Shown here: positions 26,574-34,932 of the stretch, piece by piece
How positions within the stretch are numbered: the stretch's first letter is position 1
How the letters are laid out: each line of letters opens with the position of its first letter
Source: Cellulomonas sp. KRMCY2
GTDB taxonomy: Bacteria > Actinomycetota > Actinomycetes > Actinomycetales > Cellulomonadaceae
Length of the DNA: 64,000 bases
Direction: 5' to 3'
Assembly: GCF_000526515.1 (NCBI RefSeq)
Contig: NZ_JAGF01000001.1
Span: forward strand, 2,604,001-2,668,000
The notes under the pieces: model-generated
Told to the model about the DNA's origin: nothing
What the model saw: only the letters and a program-made list of their open reading frames with translations
Database searches by the model: none
Position numbers and translations under genes: made by a program

Positions 26574-27562
26574 GCGTCATCGAGGCGGATCGCGCCGCGC
26601 CTCCGATCAGCCAGTCTGCCGTCGTGGCCGGCCCGGTGCGCGCACCCGAGAGCGGGCGACGCTCCCGACGTCGGGCGGCCCGCCCGGCGCAGCGTCCGCT
26701 CCCGCCTCGTGCGCCCCGACCTGCGATGCCGGAGCGCGTCTCGGTCGTCGTCACCGCGCTCATGCTGGTCGCTGCCCTCGCGTTCTGGTTCCTGCTCCAG
26801 GTCCTCGTGATCGGCGGGCTGGCCCAGTCGCGCGCCCAGAGCGTCCTGCACGCGAACCTGCGTGAGCAGCTGGCCGCCCAGACGGCGCCGACCGGTGGGG
26901 CCATCATCCCCGGCGCCCCGGTGGCCCTGCTCAGCATCCCCACCCTCGGCGTCCGGCAGGTGGTCGTCGAGGGCACCTCCGCCGGAGACCTGATGGGCGG
27001 TCCCGGCCACCGTCGCGACACCGTGCTGCCCGGTCAGGCCGGCATCTCGATCGTCTACGGGCGATCGGCGGCGTACGGCGCACCCTTCCGCACCGTCACC
27101 CAGCTCCGAGCCGGTGACGGCATCACTGTCACCACCGCCCAGGGCGAGCACGTCTACCGGGTGGACCGGGTTCGCCGCGAGGGGGACCCGCTGCCGCCGG
27201 CGCTCGAGATCGGTGCGGGTCGACTCACGCTGGTCACCTCCGAGGGGCAGGGCCCGTTGGCTGCGATCGCTCCTGACCACTCGGTGTATGTCGACGCCAC
27301 CCTCGTCGGCGAGGCCGCGATGGGCCCGGGCGGGCGGCCGGCGGGCGTCCCCGAGGCGGAGAAGGCGTTCGCCGGCGACCCCGGCGTGCTGCCGGTGCTC
27401 GCCCTTGCCCTGCAGGGCCTTCTGATCGCCGTCGCCGGGACCACGCTCGCGCTGCGCCGGCTGCCCGGCCGGGCCGTGTGGGTGATCGCCACCCCCGTGC
27501 TGGTCGCGCTCGCGTGGGTCGCGACGGACGCGGCCGTCCAGCTGCTGCCCAACCTGCTCTGA
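26570..27562 (+). CDS. Sortase-like membrane protein lacking the catalytic residues (pseudo-sortase)
   Basis: A 330-residue protein: Arg/Pro-rich cytosolic start, one membrane helix (about 55-80), a sortase-type barrel (about 105-250), and two further C-terminal helices. The class D/E sortase frame is clear (LSIPTLGVRQVVVEGT, GGPGHRRDTVLPGQ, AAYGAPF, LRAGDGITVTTAQGEHVYRV), but the catalytic His of the VIAGHR motif aligns with Arg (VYGRS), the TLTTC cysteine is Ser (TLVTS), and the late Arg is absent. Transpeptidase activity is therefore unlikely. GTG 26570 overlaps the anchor ORF as GTGA. A scaffold or chaperone role for the anchored proteins is an inference. Confidence 0.75.
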   Translation: MSVIEADRAAPPISQSAVVAGPVRAPESGRRSRRRAARPAQRPLPPRAPRPAMPERVSVVVTALMLVAALAFWFLLQVLVIGGLAQSRAQSVLHANLREQLAAQTAPTGGAIIPGAPVALLSIPTLGVRQVVVEGTSAGDLMGGPGHRRDTVLPGQAGISIVYGRSAAYGAPFRTVTQLRAGDGITVTTAQGEHVYRVDRVRREGDPLPPALEIGAGRLTLVTSEGQGPLAAIAPDHSVYVDATLVGEAAMGPGGRPAGVPEAEKAFAGDPGVLPVLALALQGLLIAVAGTTLALRRLPGRAVWVIATPVLVALAWVATDAAVQLLPNLL

Positions 27563-27604
27563 CCAAGACCTGTGGTCGACCGGGACGTCCTGCGGACCGT
27601 CCGG

Positions 27605-27626
27605 CGCTGTCCCCCGTTCACCCGAA
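27605..27626 (+). promoter_or_regulatory. PHO-box-like motif before the second PstS gene
   Basis: CGCTGTCCCCC followed by GTTCACCCGAA gives two 11-base units like those before pstC's operon. It lies about 90 bases before ATG 27714 in the 151-base gap that starts a new transcription unit. Confidence 0.55.
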
Positions 27627-27713
27627 GAGCGTGGTGGGTTTGCCCGGGCTCGGGATGGTTCCGGCAGATCGGGACACCGGTCTGCAGCCCATGACCACGA
27701 AGGGTTCTCCCCC

Positions 27714-28709
27714 ATGAAGCGATCGAAGGTCTCAGCCCTCCTCACCACTGCCCTCATCGGTGCCCTCGCCGTGTCGCTCGCAGGTCCCGCCGCGGCGGAC
27801 CCGACGCCCCAGCCGAAGGACATCGTCGGAGTCGGCTCTGACACCTCGCAGTTCGCCCTGAACTACCTCGCCGACGGCGTTGTGGCCGGCTCGTTCAACG
27901 CCGGCTACAACGCCGGTGCCAGCGCTCGCCTGGTCTCGTTCGACGCGCTCAAGGCGGACGGCCCGGCCACCATCGTCCTGAAGGCCGGCACGGCCGCCAT
28001 CACCCGGCCGAACGGCTCGGGCTCCGGCAAGGCGCTGCTCTACGGGGCGACCAACAACGTCAACGTCAACTACGCCCGCTCCTCCTCCGGTCCGTCCCCT
28101 GCGGAGAACAGCGCCAACCTGTGGCACGTGCCGTTCGCCGTCGACGGGCTCAAGCTCGCCACGGCGACGACCTCCAACGCTCCGGCGAGCATCACCCCGG
28201 CCCAGATGGTCGACATCTACAAGGGCACCGTCACCAACTGGAACCAGATCGGTGGCGGCAACGGCGTCATCGTCCCGATGATCCCGCAGGCGGGCTCGGG
28301 CACCCGGACCTTCTTCGAGGCCCAGCTCAAGGCCGCCAACGGGAACGTCACGGTCGTGCTGGGCGCATCCGTCGTCGTGACCCAGGAGCACGACGCCGCT
28401 CCGGTCGCCGCTGACCCGAACGCCGTCTCGCCGTTCTCCACCGGCCGTTTCGCTACGGCCACCGGCATCAAGCTCGTCAACGGCGCCGGCAGCTTCACCG
28501 CCCAGCGTGCGCTGTACAACGTGGTCCGCGCCGCGGACCTGACCAAGCCGTGGTTCACCGAGATCTTCGGCGAGAACGGCTTCGTCTGTTCGGGTGGCGC
28601 CGGCACGCTGATCGCCGCCTCCGGCTTCACGCAGCTCGCGACCGGCCTCGACGGTGGCGTGTGCGGCGTCCCGACGCAGGCCGCCACGACCAACTTCACC
28701 ACCCTCTGA
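27714..28709 (+). CDS. Secreted PstS-family phosphate-binding protein, short form
   Basis: A 331-residue PstS-like protein with a Sec signal (cleavage near GPAAADP) and neither lipobox nor C-terminal anchor, so it is free or held by partners. Binding-protein features are IVGVGSDTSQFALN, SFDALKADG, a ITPAQMVDIYKGTVTNWNQIGG hinge segment, the phosphate-loop-like QAGSGTRTFFE and a TQEHDAAPVA stretch. ATG 27714 follows GGGTTCTCCCCC, a weak site. It starts the unit that includes the Ig/WxL-like protein 30 bases downstream. Confidence 0.82.
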   Translation: MKRSKVSALLTTALIGALAVSLAGPAAADPTPQPKDIVGVGSDTSQFALNYLADGVVAGSFNAGYNAGASARLVSFDALKADGPATIVLKAGTAAITRPNGSGSGKALLYGATNNVNVNYARSSSGPSPAENSANLWHVPFAVDGLKLATATTSNAPASITPAQMVDIYKGTVTNWNQIGGGNGVIVPMIPQAGSGTRTFFEAQLKAANGNVTVVLGASVVVTQEHDAAPVAADPNAVSPFSTGRFATATGIKLVNGAGSFTAQRALYNVVRAADLTKPWFTEIFGENGFVCSGGAGTLIAASGFTQLATGLDGGVCGVPTQAATTNFTTL

Positions 28710-28739
28710 CCTGATCTCCGAGACCCGAAAGGTACGTTG

Positions 28740-30428
28740 ATGACTCTCAAGAAGACGCTTGCCGGCTTGCTGGCGACCTCGGTCGTGATGGGTGCGGCGC
28801 TCGTTGCCGTGGCCGGGCCGGCCGCCGCCAACGACGAGGGCACCGAGCTGCCCGGTGCGATCTACTGGTTCGACAACTTCAACCCGCTCGCCCTGCAGTC
28901 GGCCGCGACCCAGATCAGCTCCGGTGCGAACGCACAGACCGGTGGCCCGCTGGCGAACGGACGGCCGTGGGCGACGCTGACCACCGAGAACGCGTGCCCG
29001 GCCGGCACGACCAACATGCAGTCCATCATCCGGATCCCGCAGGTCGGTGTGGCGGAGAACAACTGGGTCCAGGTCCCGGTCGGCGCCACGGCCGTGGCCC
29101 AGGACGCTGACGGTCGCTTCTACACCACGACGGCGAACCAGGCCGACCGTCTGAGCAAGTCCGAGGTCACCAGCTACAACCTGGCCAACGGTGGCACCGG
29201 CACGTACCCGTTCATCTCGGTCTGCCGTGACATCGCGGGGGCATCGCTCGGGTACTTCCGCACGGCCATCACGATCTCCGGCACCACCGCAGCCGACCTC
29301 ACCTGGTCGATCCCGCTGTCGGCGCTGCCCCAGGAGGCCAGCACGACGACCCTCGCGGCCTCGGCCCCGACGATCGAGTTCGGCTCCTCGGTCGACCTCA
29401 CGGCGACGGTGACCCCGTCCGCCGCGACCGGTTCGGTCGAGTTCTTCGCCGGCGCCACCTCGCTCGGCACCGCGGTCGTCGCCTCGGGCGTGGCCACGCT
29501 GTCGACCTCGGCCCTGCCGGTGGGCACCAGCTCGGTGACTGCCCAGTACCTCGGTGGCAGCAACGCGGCCTCGACCTCGGCCGCTGTCTCGATCGAGGTC
29601 ACCCCGGTCGCCGCGCGCTCGACCGTCACGACCCTCGCGGTCACGCCGCTCACCGGTGACGCCAACTCGACGGTCACCTTCACCTCCACGGTGACGGCCT
29701 CGATCGGTGCCCCCAACGGCACGGTCACCTTCAAGGACGGCGCAGCCGTCCTCGGCTCGGTGATCGTCGCCGGTGGCGTCGTCCCGAGCTTCAGCACCAA
29801 CGTCCTCGGGGCCGGCGTCCACTCGCTGGTTGCCGAGTTCGTCGGGACCGGCCCGTACTCGGCCTCGTCCTCTGCTGCGGTCGAGGCGACCTACACCCAG
29901 GCCGGCGCTGTCCCGGATGAGCAGACGGTCACCGTCGACATCCCGGTCGGCACCATCACCATCACCACGCCGTACACCCCGGCCGCGCCGCTCGCCCTGG
30001 GCATCGCCACGCTCGACCCGGCCGACTCGACGTTCTCCGCGTCGAAGCCGTTCAACGAGATCGTCATCACCGACAGCCGCGCCGGGAACCTGGGCTTCAC
30101 CGCCTCGGTGATCTCGGGCGACTTCAAGAAGTCCCCGACCGCCGCGGTCGAGGGCGTCGACAAGTTCGGTGGCCTCTACGCCGGTCTGACCGGCCTGACC
30201 GCCGTCCAGCTGCCGGGCAACGCCCTGCTGGCGACGAACGTCTCGGTCTCCGACCACGTACCGTTCGTCGACGGCCTGGGCACCAAGAAGCCGTTCGCGA
30301 GCTACCCGGCCGGTGCGGCCTACCCGAACGGCTCGGTCCGTCTGGACGGCACCTTCGGTGTCGACCAGATCCCGTCCTCGGTGCAGCCCGGCCTCTACAC
30401 CGCGACGGTGACCTTCACCGCCGTCTGA
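28740..30428 (+). CDS. Secreted Ig-like repeat protein with WxL-like C-terminal domain (copy 1)
   Basis: A 562-residue exported protein. The signal peptide ends near GPAAAND. Residues to about 195 form a domain of unknown family that is repeated without change in the 31915 gene. Two bacterial Ig-like domains (group 3/Big_5 type: SVDLTATVTPSAATGSVEFF and SSTVTFTSTVTASIGAP-like strands) follow to about 395. The end resembles a WxL domain: DIPVGTITIT, IVITDSRAGNLGFTASV and the closing GLYTATVTFTAV strand, with the tryptophans replaced. In Firmicutes WxL domains bind the wall non-covalently and pair with DUF916 proteins; such a gene follows here. Confidence 0.72.
   Translation: MTLKKTLAGLLATSVVMGAALVAVAGPAAANDEGTELPGAIYWFDNFNPLALQSAATQISSGANAQTGGPLANGRPWATLTTENACPAGTTNMQSIIRIPQVGVAENNWVQVPVGATAVAQDADGRFYTTTANQADRLSKSEVTSYNLANGGTGTYPFISVCRDIAGASLGYFRTAITISGTTAADLTWSIPLSALPQEASTTTLAASAPTIEFGSSVDLTATVTPSAATGSVEFFAGATSLGTAVVASGVATLSTSALPVGTSSVTAQYLGGSNAASTSAAVSIEVTPVAARSTVTTLAVTPLTGDANSTVTFTSTVTASIGAPNGTVTFKDGAAVLGSVIVAGGVVPSFSTNVLGAGVHSLVAEFVGTGPYSASSSAAVEATYTQAGAVPDEQTVTVDIPVGTITITTPYTPAAPLALGIATLDPADSTFSASKPFNEIVITDSRAGNLGFTASVISGDFKKSPTAAVEGVDKFGGLYAGLTGLTAVQLPGNALLATNVSVSDHVPFVDGLGTKKPFASYPAGAAYPNGSVRLDGTFGVDQIPSSVQPGLYTATVTFTAV
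28747..29323 (+). repeat. 577-bp direct duplication, copy A
   Basis: Codons 3-195 of the 28740 gene match 31922-32498 base for base in my line-by-line reading. The match starts within codon 3 and stops sharply after CTGTCGGC, where the two genes part into unrelated Ig-type sequence. Confidence 0.93.
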
Positions 30429-30463
30429 CGGTGACCCGACCGGCCGCGGCCGGCAGGTGACCA

Positions 30464-30496
30464 GGGGAGGTGGGGCGCCCAGCGCCCCACCTCCCC
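30464..30496 (+). terminator. Perfect 15-bp hairpin terminator
   Basis: GGGGAGGTGGGGCGC and its exact complement flank a CCA loop, 36 bases after the WxL-like gene stop. No T-run follows, as is common in high-GC actinobacteria. It should end or weaken the transcript from the second PstS unit. Confidence 0.8.
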
Positions 30497-30553
30497 GAAC
30501 CCGTGTCCACCATCCGTCGCCTCGATCCCCGCACCCCAGAGGAAGCCGTCACC

Positions 30554-31738
30554 ATGCCCGACCTCCTGCGCACCGCTGTGGCCGCTGCCGCCCTGACGGC
30601 CACCTTGCTGCTGGCCGCGCCCGCGTCCGCGACGTCGACGCCCGAGCCGAGCGACGGCAGCGCCGACGAGGCCACGGTCACGCCGCAGGACCTCGTCTCC
30701 TTCGGCATCAGTCCCGCGGGGGTGGATCGACCGGACAACCGGCCGTACCTGAGCATGGCGGTCCCGACCGGCGCCGTCGTCTACGAGCACGCGGCGCTCA
30801 TCAACCAGGACGACGCGCCCGTCTCGCTCGACGTCTACGGCACCGACGTCATCATGGCCGACGGGGGCGGCCTGTCCGCCCGGGCCGCTGCCGAGGTCAG
30901 CTCCGACGCCGGGTCGTGGATCTCGATCGTCGGGCCCACCACCCTCGAGGTGCCGGCCCAGACCCCCGACACCGGATTCGGGTACGTGGTCGTCCCGTTC
31001 ACGGTGACCATCCCCGCCGACGCCGAGCCCGGCGACCACATCGGCGGCGTCGTCGCCTCGCTCGTCGGCGTCGGTGCCGGCGGCGAGAACGCACCCAGCA
31101 TCCAGCTCGAGCAGCGGGTCGTGGCCCGGGTCTACATCCGGGTCCAGGGGGAGCTGGACCCGCGGCTCGAGGTCAGCGACGTCGTGGCGACCTGGCTGCC
31201 TGGCGCCGCGTTCGGTGCCGGCTCGATGAGCGTCGACTACACGCTGCGCAACACCGGCAACGTCCGGATGGCCGTGGAGCCCCAGGTCGAGGTCACCGGC
31301 CCGTTCGGCCTGCTGTCGAGCAGCGCCGACGGCGCTCGGGTCGACGAGCTCATGCCCGGCGGCGAGACCCGGATCACCACGGTGGTGCAGGACGTCTGGC
31401 CGCTGCTCCGGGAGACCGTCACCGTCCATGCCACCGCTGTGGCAGGGACGGGCGGCGAGGACCCTGGTGTCGGCACCGTCTCGGCAGCCGTCCAGACCTG
31501 GGCCCTGCCGTGGGTGATCCTCGGGGTCCTTCTCCTCGTCCTCGCCGCACTGGTCCGCCGAGTGCTGCGGGCCCGACGTCGCCAGGCACGCCGCAACCAG
31601 GCGCCCCAGGGTGGGCGCCGCTCGCGGCGCGGCTCCGGAAGGTCGGACGCTCCGGCGCCGGTCGGCGTCGGGTCGGCGGTCGAGGCCGAGCCGCCCGTCC
31701 ACGCGTCGCCGGTCGGCGCCCGGGCCGCACGGCACTGA
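30554..31738 (+). CDS. DUF916 (WxL-interacting-type) single-pass membrane protein 1
   Basis: A 394-residue exported protein with a Sec signal (ending near ASATSTP). The ectodomain follows the DUF916/WxLIP plan: a first domain up to VTIPADAEPGDHIGGVVAS near 170, a QRVVARVYIRVQGEL link, then a second beta-domain with YTLRNTGNVRMAVEPQVEVTGPFG. A membrane helix (ALPWVILGVLLLVLAALV, about 318-335) and an Arg-rich cytosolic tail end the protein. ATG 30554 follows AGAGGAAG. Pairs with the WxL-like product just upstream; in known systems such partners bind WxL domains and peptidoglycan. Confidence 0.75.
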   Translation: MPDLLRTAVAAAALTATLLLAAPASATSTPEPSDGSADEATVTPQDLVSFGISPAGVDRPDNRPYLSMAVPTGAVVYEHAALINQDDAPVSLDVYGTDVIMADGGGLSARAAAEVSSDAGSWISIVGPTTLEVPAQTPDTGFGYVVVPFTVTIPADAEPGDHIGGVVASLVGVGAGGENAPSIQLEQRVVARVYIRVQGELDPRLEVSDVVATWLPGAAFGAGSMSVDYTLRNTGNVRMAVEPQVEVTGPFGLLSSSADGARVDELMPGGETRITTVVQDVWPLLRETVTVHATAVAGTGGEDPGVGTVSAAVQTWALPWVILGVLLLVLAALVRRVLRARRRQARRNQAPQGGRRSRRGSGRSDAPAPVGVGSAVEAEPPVHASPVGARAARH

Positions 31739-31820
31739 CCGGCGGCCGCAGCCGACGGGATCCCCCGCTCGGGCCCGCAGCGCGGCCGGGTGGCCCGCCG
31801 TCATCCCCCGGACGCCCGCC

Positions 31821-31842
31821 GGGTGACAGTCGTTCACCTGAC
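31821..31842 (+). promoter_or_regulatory. PHO-box-like motif before the second WxL-like gene
   Basis: GTTCACCTGAC at 31832-31842 lies about 75 bases before ATG 31915 in a 176-base gap that otherwise shows no coding pattern. The core is the same GTTCACC seen at 16938, 19505 and 27616. Confidence 0.5.
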
Positions 31843-31914
31843 CCGACCATCCTCGAGTCGACGCGATTCCGCCCATCTCGCCACAGATCTCCGTTCCGCG
31901 AAGGGAACAGTTCC

Positions 31915-33312
31915 ATGAGAGTCAAGAAGACGCTTGCCGGCTTGCTGGCGACCTCGGTCGTGATGGGTGCGGCGCTCGTTGCCGTGGCCGGGCCGGCCGC
32001 CGCCAACGACGAGGGCACCGAGCTGCCCGGTGCGATCTACTGGTTCGACAACTTCAACCCGCTCGCCCTGCAGTCGGCCGCGACCCAGATCAGCTCCGGT
32101 GCGAACGCACAGACCGGTGGCCCGCTGGCGAACGGACGGCCGTGGGCGACGCTGACCACCGAGAACGCGTGCCCGGCCGGCACGACCAACATGCAGTCCA
32201 TCATCCGGATCCCGCAGGTCGGTGTGGCGGAGAACAACTGGGTCCAGGTCCCGGTCGGCGCCACGGCCGTGGCCCAGGACGCTGACGGTCGCTTCTACAC
32301 CACGACGGCGAACCAGGCCGACCGTCTGAGCAAGTCCGAGGTCACCAGCTACAACCTGGCCAACGGTGGCACCGGCACGTACCCGTTCATCTCGGTCTGC
32401 CGTGACATCGCGGGGGCATCGCTCGGGTACTTCCGCACGGCCATCACGATCTCCGGCACCACCGCAGCCGACCTCACCTGGTCGATCCCGCTGTCGGCCT
32501 TCGTCGGCGGTGGCGGGGCCGAGGCGGTCGCGACGACCACCACCCTGACCGCCACCACCGCTGGTGCGGACCTCGCCCTGACGGCAACAGTGAGCCCGGC
32601 GGCCGCAGCGGGCCAGGTCACCTTCAAGGAGGGCGCGACAGTGGTCGGGACGGCCACCGTGGCCGGCGGCACGGCGAGCGCGACAGTCACGGCCCCCACC
32701 CAGGGTGACCACACCTACACGGCTGACTTCGTGCCGACCGACCCTGCTGCCTATGGCGCGTCGCAGGGCACCCTCACCGTGACGCTCTCGCTGGACGGCA
32801 CGAGCGGGCAGCTCCTGCTGGACGTGCCGGCCGTACCGGTGGCCGATGGCGCGCTGACCTTCTCGGTGCCGTTCGACACGCCGGTCGCCCTGGCCGGTAC
32901 CCGCGACTCCGCCAACACTCGGGTCGTCGCGAGCGGCGCCTTCCCGACCGTCACCGTGACCGACACCCGTCGCGACGGTCTGCTCTCCGGCTGGGAGGTC
33001 AACGCCCAGGCGTCCGACTTCACCGGCACGGCGGGCACCGTCGGTGCCAAGTACCTCGGCTGGACACCGGCCACGCCGGTCATGACCAAGGACGCCGGCA
33101 GCCCGCTGGTCGCCCAGGCGGGTCCCGCCGTGGCGTCGTTCCTCGACGACGCGGCGAGCGCCGGTCTCGGGGCCAGCTCACTGCTCGGCAAGGCCGCCAC
33201 CGCCGGGCGCGGCGTCAGCGTCCTGGACGCCGGGCTCGCGCTGGCCATCCCGGGCACCACGGCCGAGGGTTCCTACACCTCCGTCGTGACCGTGACGCTG
33301 ATCGGCGGCTGA
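31915..33312 (+). CDS. Secreted Ig-like protein with WxL-like C-terminal domain (copy 2)
   Basis: A 465-residue exported paralogue of the 28740 product. Signal peptide and N-terminal domain (to about 195) are the same at DNA level, but the rest differs: one Ig-like domain (about 203-290), then a WxL-like domain with VTVTDTRRDGLLSGWEVNAQASDF, YLGWTP and the closing GSYTSVVTVTL strand. Here the W-x-V form of the first WxL motif is kept, unlike copy 1. ATG 31915 follows AAGGGAACAG. Followed by its own DUF916 partner gene. Confidence 0.73.
   Translation: MRVKKTLAGLLATSVVMGAALVAVAGPAAANDEGTELPGAIYWFDNFNPLALQSAATQISSGANAQTGGPLANGRPWATLTTENACPAGTTNMQSIIRIPQVGVAENNWVQVPVGATAVAQDADGRFYTTTANQADRLSKSEVTSYNLANGGTGTYPFISVCRDIAGASLGYFRTAITISGTTAADLTWSIPLSAFVGGGGAEAVATTTTLTATTAGADLALTATVSPAAAAGQVTFKEGATVVGTATVAGGTASATVTAPTQGDHTYTADFVPTDPAAYGASQGTLTVTLSLDGTSGQLLLDVPAVPVADGALTFSVPFDTPVALAGTRDSANTRVVASGAFPTVTVTDTRRDGLLSGWEVNAQASDFTGTAGTVGAKYLGWTPATPVMTKDAGSPLVAQAGPAVASFLDDAASAGLGASSLLGKAATAGRGVSVLDAGLALAIPGTTAEGSYTSVVTVTLIGG
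31922..32498 (+). repeat. 577-bp direct duplication, copy B
   Basis: Same sequence as 28747-29323, offset by 3175 bases in the same orientation. Silent sites also agree, which means a very recent duplication or ongoing gene conversion limited to this module. Confidence 0.93.
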
Positions 33313-33390
33313 CGGGTAGCCCGACGGCCGCCCCCGCACCGCACTCGTCGATCACCGCCCTACCGAGAGCCAGGACCGGAGCAACCCCAC

Positions 33391-34932
33391 ATGACCCGTC
33401 AGTTGCAGCGTGCCCTGGGAGCCTCCGTCCTGGCTCTCGGTCTGGCGTGGGGCGCCGTCGTCGGACTACCGACGACGGCGGCCTACGCCGACGACAGCAC
33501 GGCGTCCTGGTCGGCGACGCCGGCCGACGCGAATGGCCTACCCGACGGCCAGACGCGGTACGAGCTCGAGCTGGACGCCGGGCAGTCCGTCGAGCAGCAC
33601 GTCCTGATCACCAACTCCTCGACCGTCGAACGCGAGTTCGCCGTGTACGCCGCGGACGCCTTCAGCACCCCGTCCGGCGGGTACGACGTCTCCCCGGCCG
33701 CCACGCCGCCCACCGAGGTGGGTGCCTGGGTCACACCGGCCGGCCCCACCGTCACGATCGGTCCGCTGGCCACCGCGACGGTCGCCTTCACCGTCGCCGT
33801 TCCCGCCGACGCGACGCCGGGCGACCACCCCGGCGGGATCGTCGTCTCCCCGGTCCGCGCCCAGGTCACCGAGACCGGCGTGGTGGTCGACACCCGGGTG
33901 GCCGTGCGGCTCAACGTGCGGGTTCCCGGCGAGATCATCCCGGCCCTCGAGGTGCGGCGGGTCGGCGGCGACTACGCGCTCGCCGGTGTGCCCTTCGCGT
34001 CCGCGGCCACGACAGTGACCTACGAGGTCGTCAACACCGGCAACGTCAAGGTCAACGGTGTCCCGCGGGTGCGGGTCACCGGCCCGTTCGGCATCGAGCT
34101 GGCGGAGGTCGAGGCCGACGAGACGCGCGAGGTGCTCCCGGGTGACTCGTTCATGGTCACGACGGTGCTCGACAGGGTCGCGCCGGTCGGTGTGGCCACC
34201 GTGGTCGTCGACGTCGCGATGGCTGCGGCGCCGGGCCCGGCCACCGAGATCCCGCTCGTGTCGAGCACGGCGCGGACCACGATGCTGGCGATCTCGTGGA
34301 CCGGGCTGGCGATCGTCCTGCTCGTGGCTGCCGCCGCGTGGCTGCTCGTCCGGCGGATCCGGACCCGTCGTGCGCGCGCCGGGCACTGGGCGACGATGCT
34401 CGACGAGGCCCGGCGGGAAGCGGAGGCCGGTGCCGAGGGTGCGCGCGCTGCGGCGGGCTCGACCGGCTCGGGGCCGGCGGCCCGGGCGCTGGGGGCCGCA
34501 CTGACCCTCGGGGTGACGCTCGCCCTGGGCGTCGGCGGCCTCGTCCTCGGCGCACCGCCCGCACACGCGGACGAGAGCGACGAGGGTGCCCTGTCGCTCA
34601 CCGTTCCCGGGGCGCCGTCGAAGGGCACCACCACCACGACGGGGTCCGGTACCGGCACGACGCCGCGGAGCCGAGGCGCCGCCGGCCCGGCCGGGGTGCC
34701 GACCGAGCCGGGCGCCACGTCGGACGAGCCGGGCGCCGTCCCCGGCGCGGGCGAGGTGACGGCGACCGCGGACGGGCTGCTGCCCGACCTGCTCTGGGCT
34801 CTGCAGTCGCGTCGGTGGTCTCCGGTCCAGTGGACCCTGGTCGGCCTCGGTGGCGCAGGCGCGCTCGCCGGGCTGGGCCTCGTCGGACGCGGCTTCCTGA
34901 TCGGTCGCCGTGGGATGGGAGCAGCATCGTGA
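33391..34932 (+). CDS. DUF916 (WxL-interacting-type) membrane protein 2 with extended C-terminus
   Basis: A 513-residue protein. After a Sec signal (ending near AYADD), the two-part DUF916-type ectodomain includes [19 protein letters not shown] and [25 protein letters not shown] membrane helix (about 300-320) leads to an Arg/Ala-rich cytosolic stretch. Unlike protein 1 it goes on: a second signal-peptide-like hydrophobic segment ending APPAHADE (about 366-393), a Gly/Thr/Pro linker, and a third helix near the C-terminus. The stop overlaps pstB as GTGA. It looks like a DUF916 protein fused to a small anchored exoprotein. Confidence 0.72.
   Translation: MTRQLQRALGASVLALGLAWGAVVGLPTTAAYADDSTASWSATPADANGLPDGQTRYELELDAGQSVEQHVLITNSSTVEREFAVYAADAFSTPSGGYDVSPAATPPTEVGAWVTPAGPTVTIGPLATATVAFTVAVPADATPGDHPGGIVVSPVRAQVTETGVVVDTRVAVRLNVRVPGEIIPALEVRRVGGDYALAGVPFASAATTVTYEVVNTGNVKVNGVPRVRVTGPFGIELAEVEADETREVLPGDSFMVTTVLDRVAPVGVATVVVDVAMAAAPGPATEIPLVSSTARTTMLAISWTGLAIVLLVAAAAWLLVRRIRTRRARAGHWATMLDEARREAEAGAEGARAAAGSTGSGPAARALGAALTLGVTLALGVGGLVLGAPPAHADESDEGALSLTVPGAPSKGTTTTTGSGTGTTPRSRGAAGPAGVPTEPGATSDEPGAVPGAGEVTATADGLLPDLLWALQSRRWSPVQWTLVGLGGAGALAGLGLVGRGFLIGRRGMGAAS

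Noticed and set aside
22220-34932. LPXTG-type sorting signals on the surface proteins
   Set aside because: I looked for LPXTG/LAXTG motifs before the C-terminal helices and saw none, consistent with the sortase homologue being non-catalytic.
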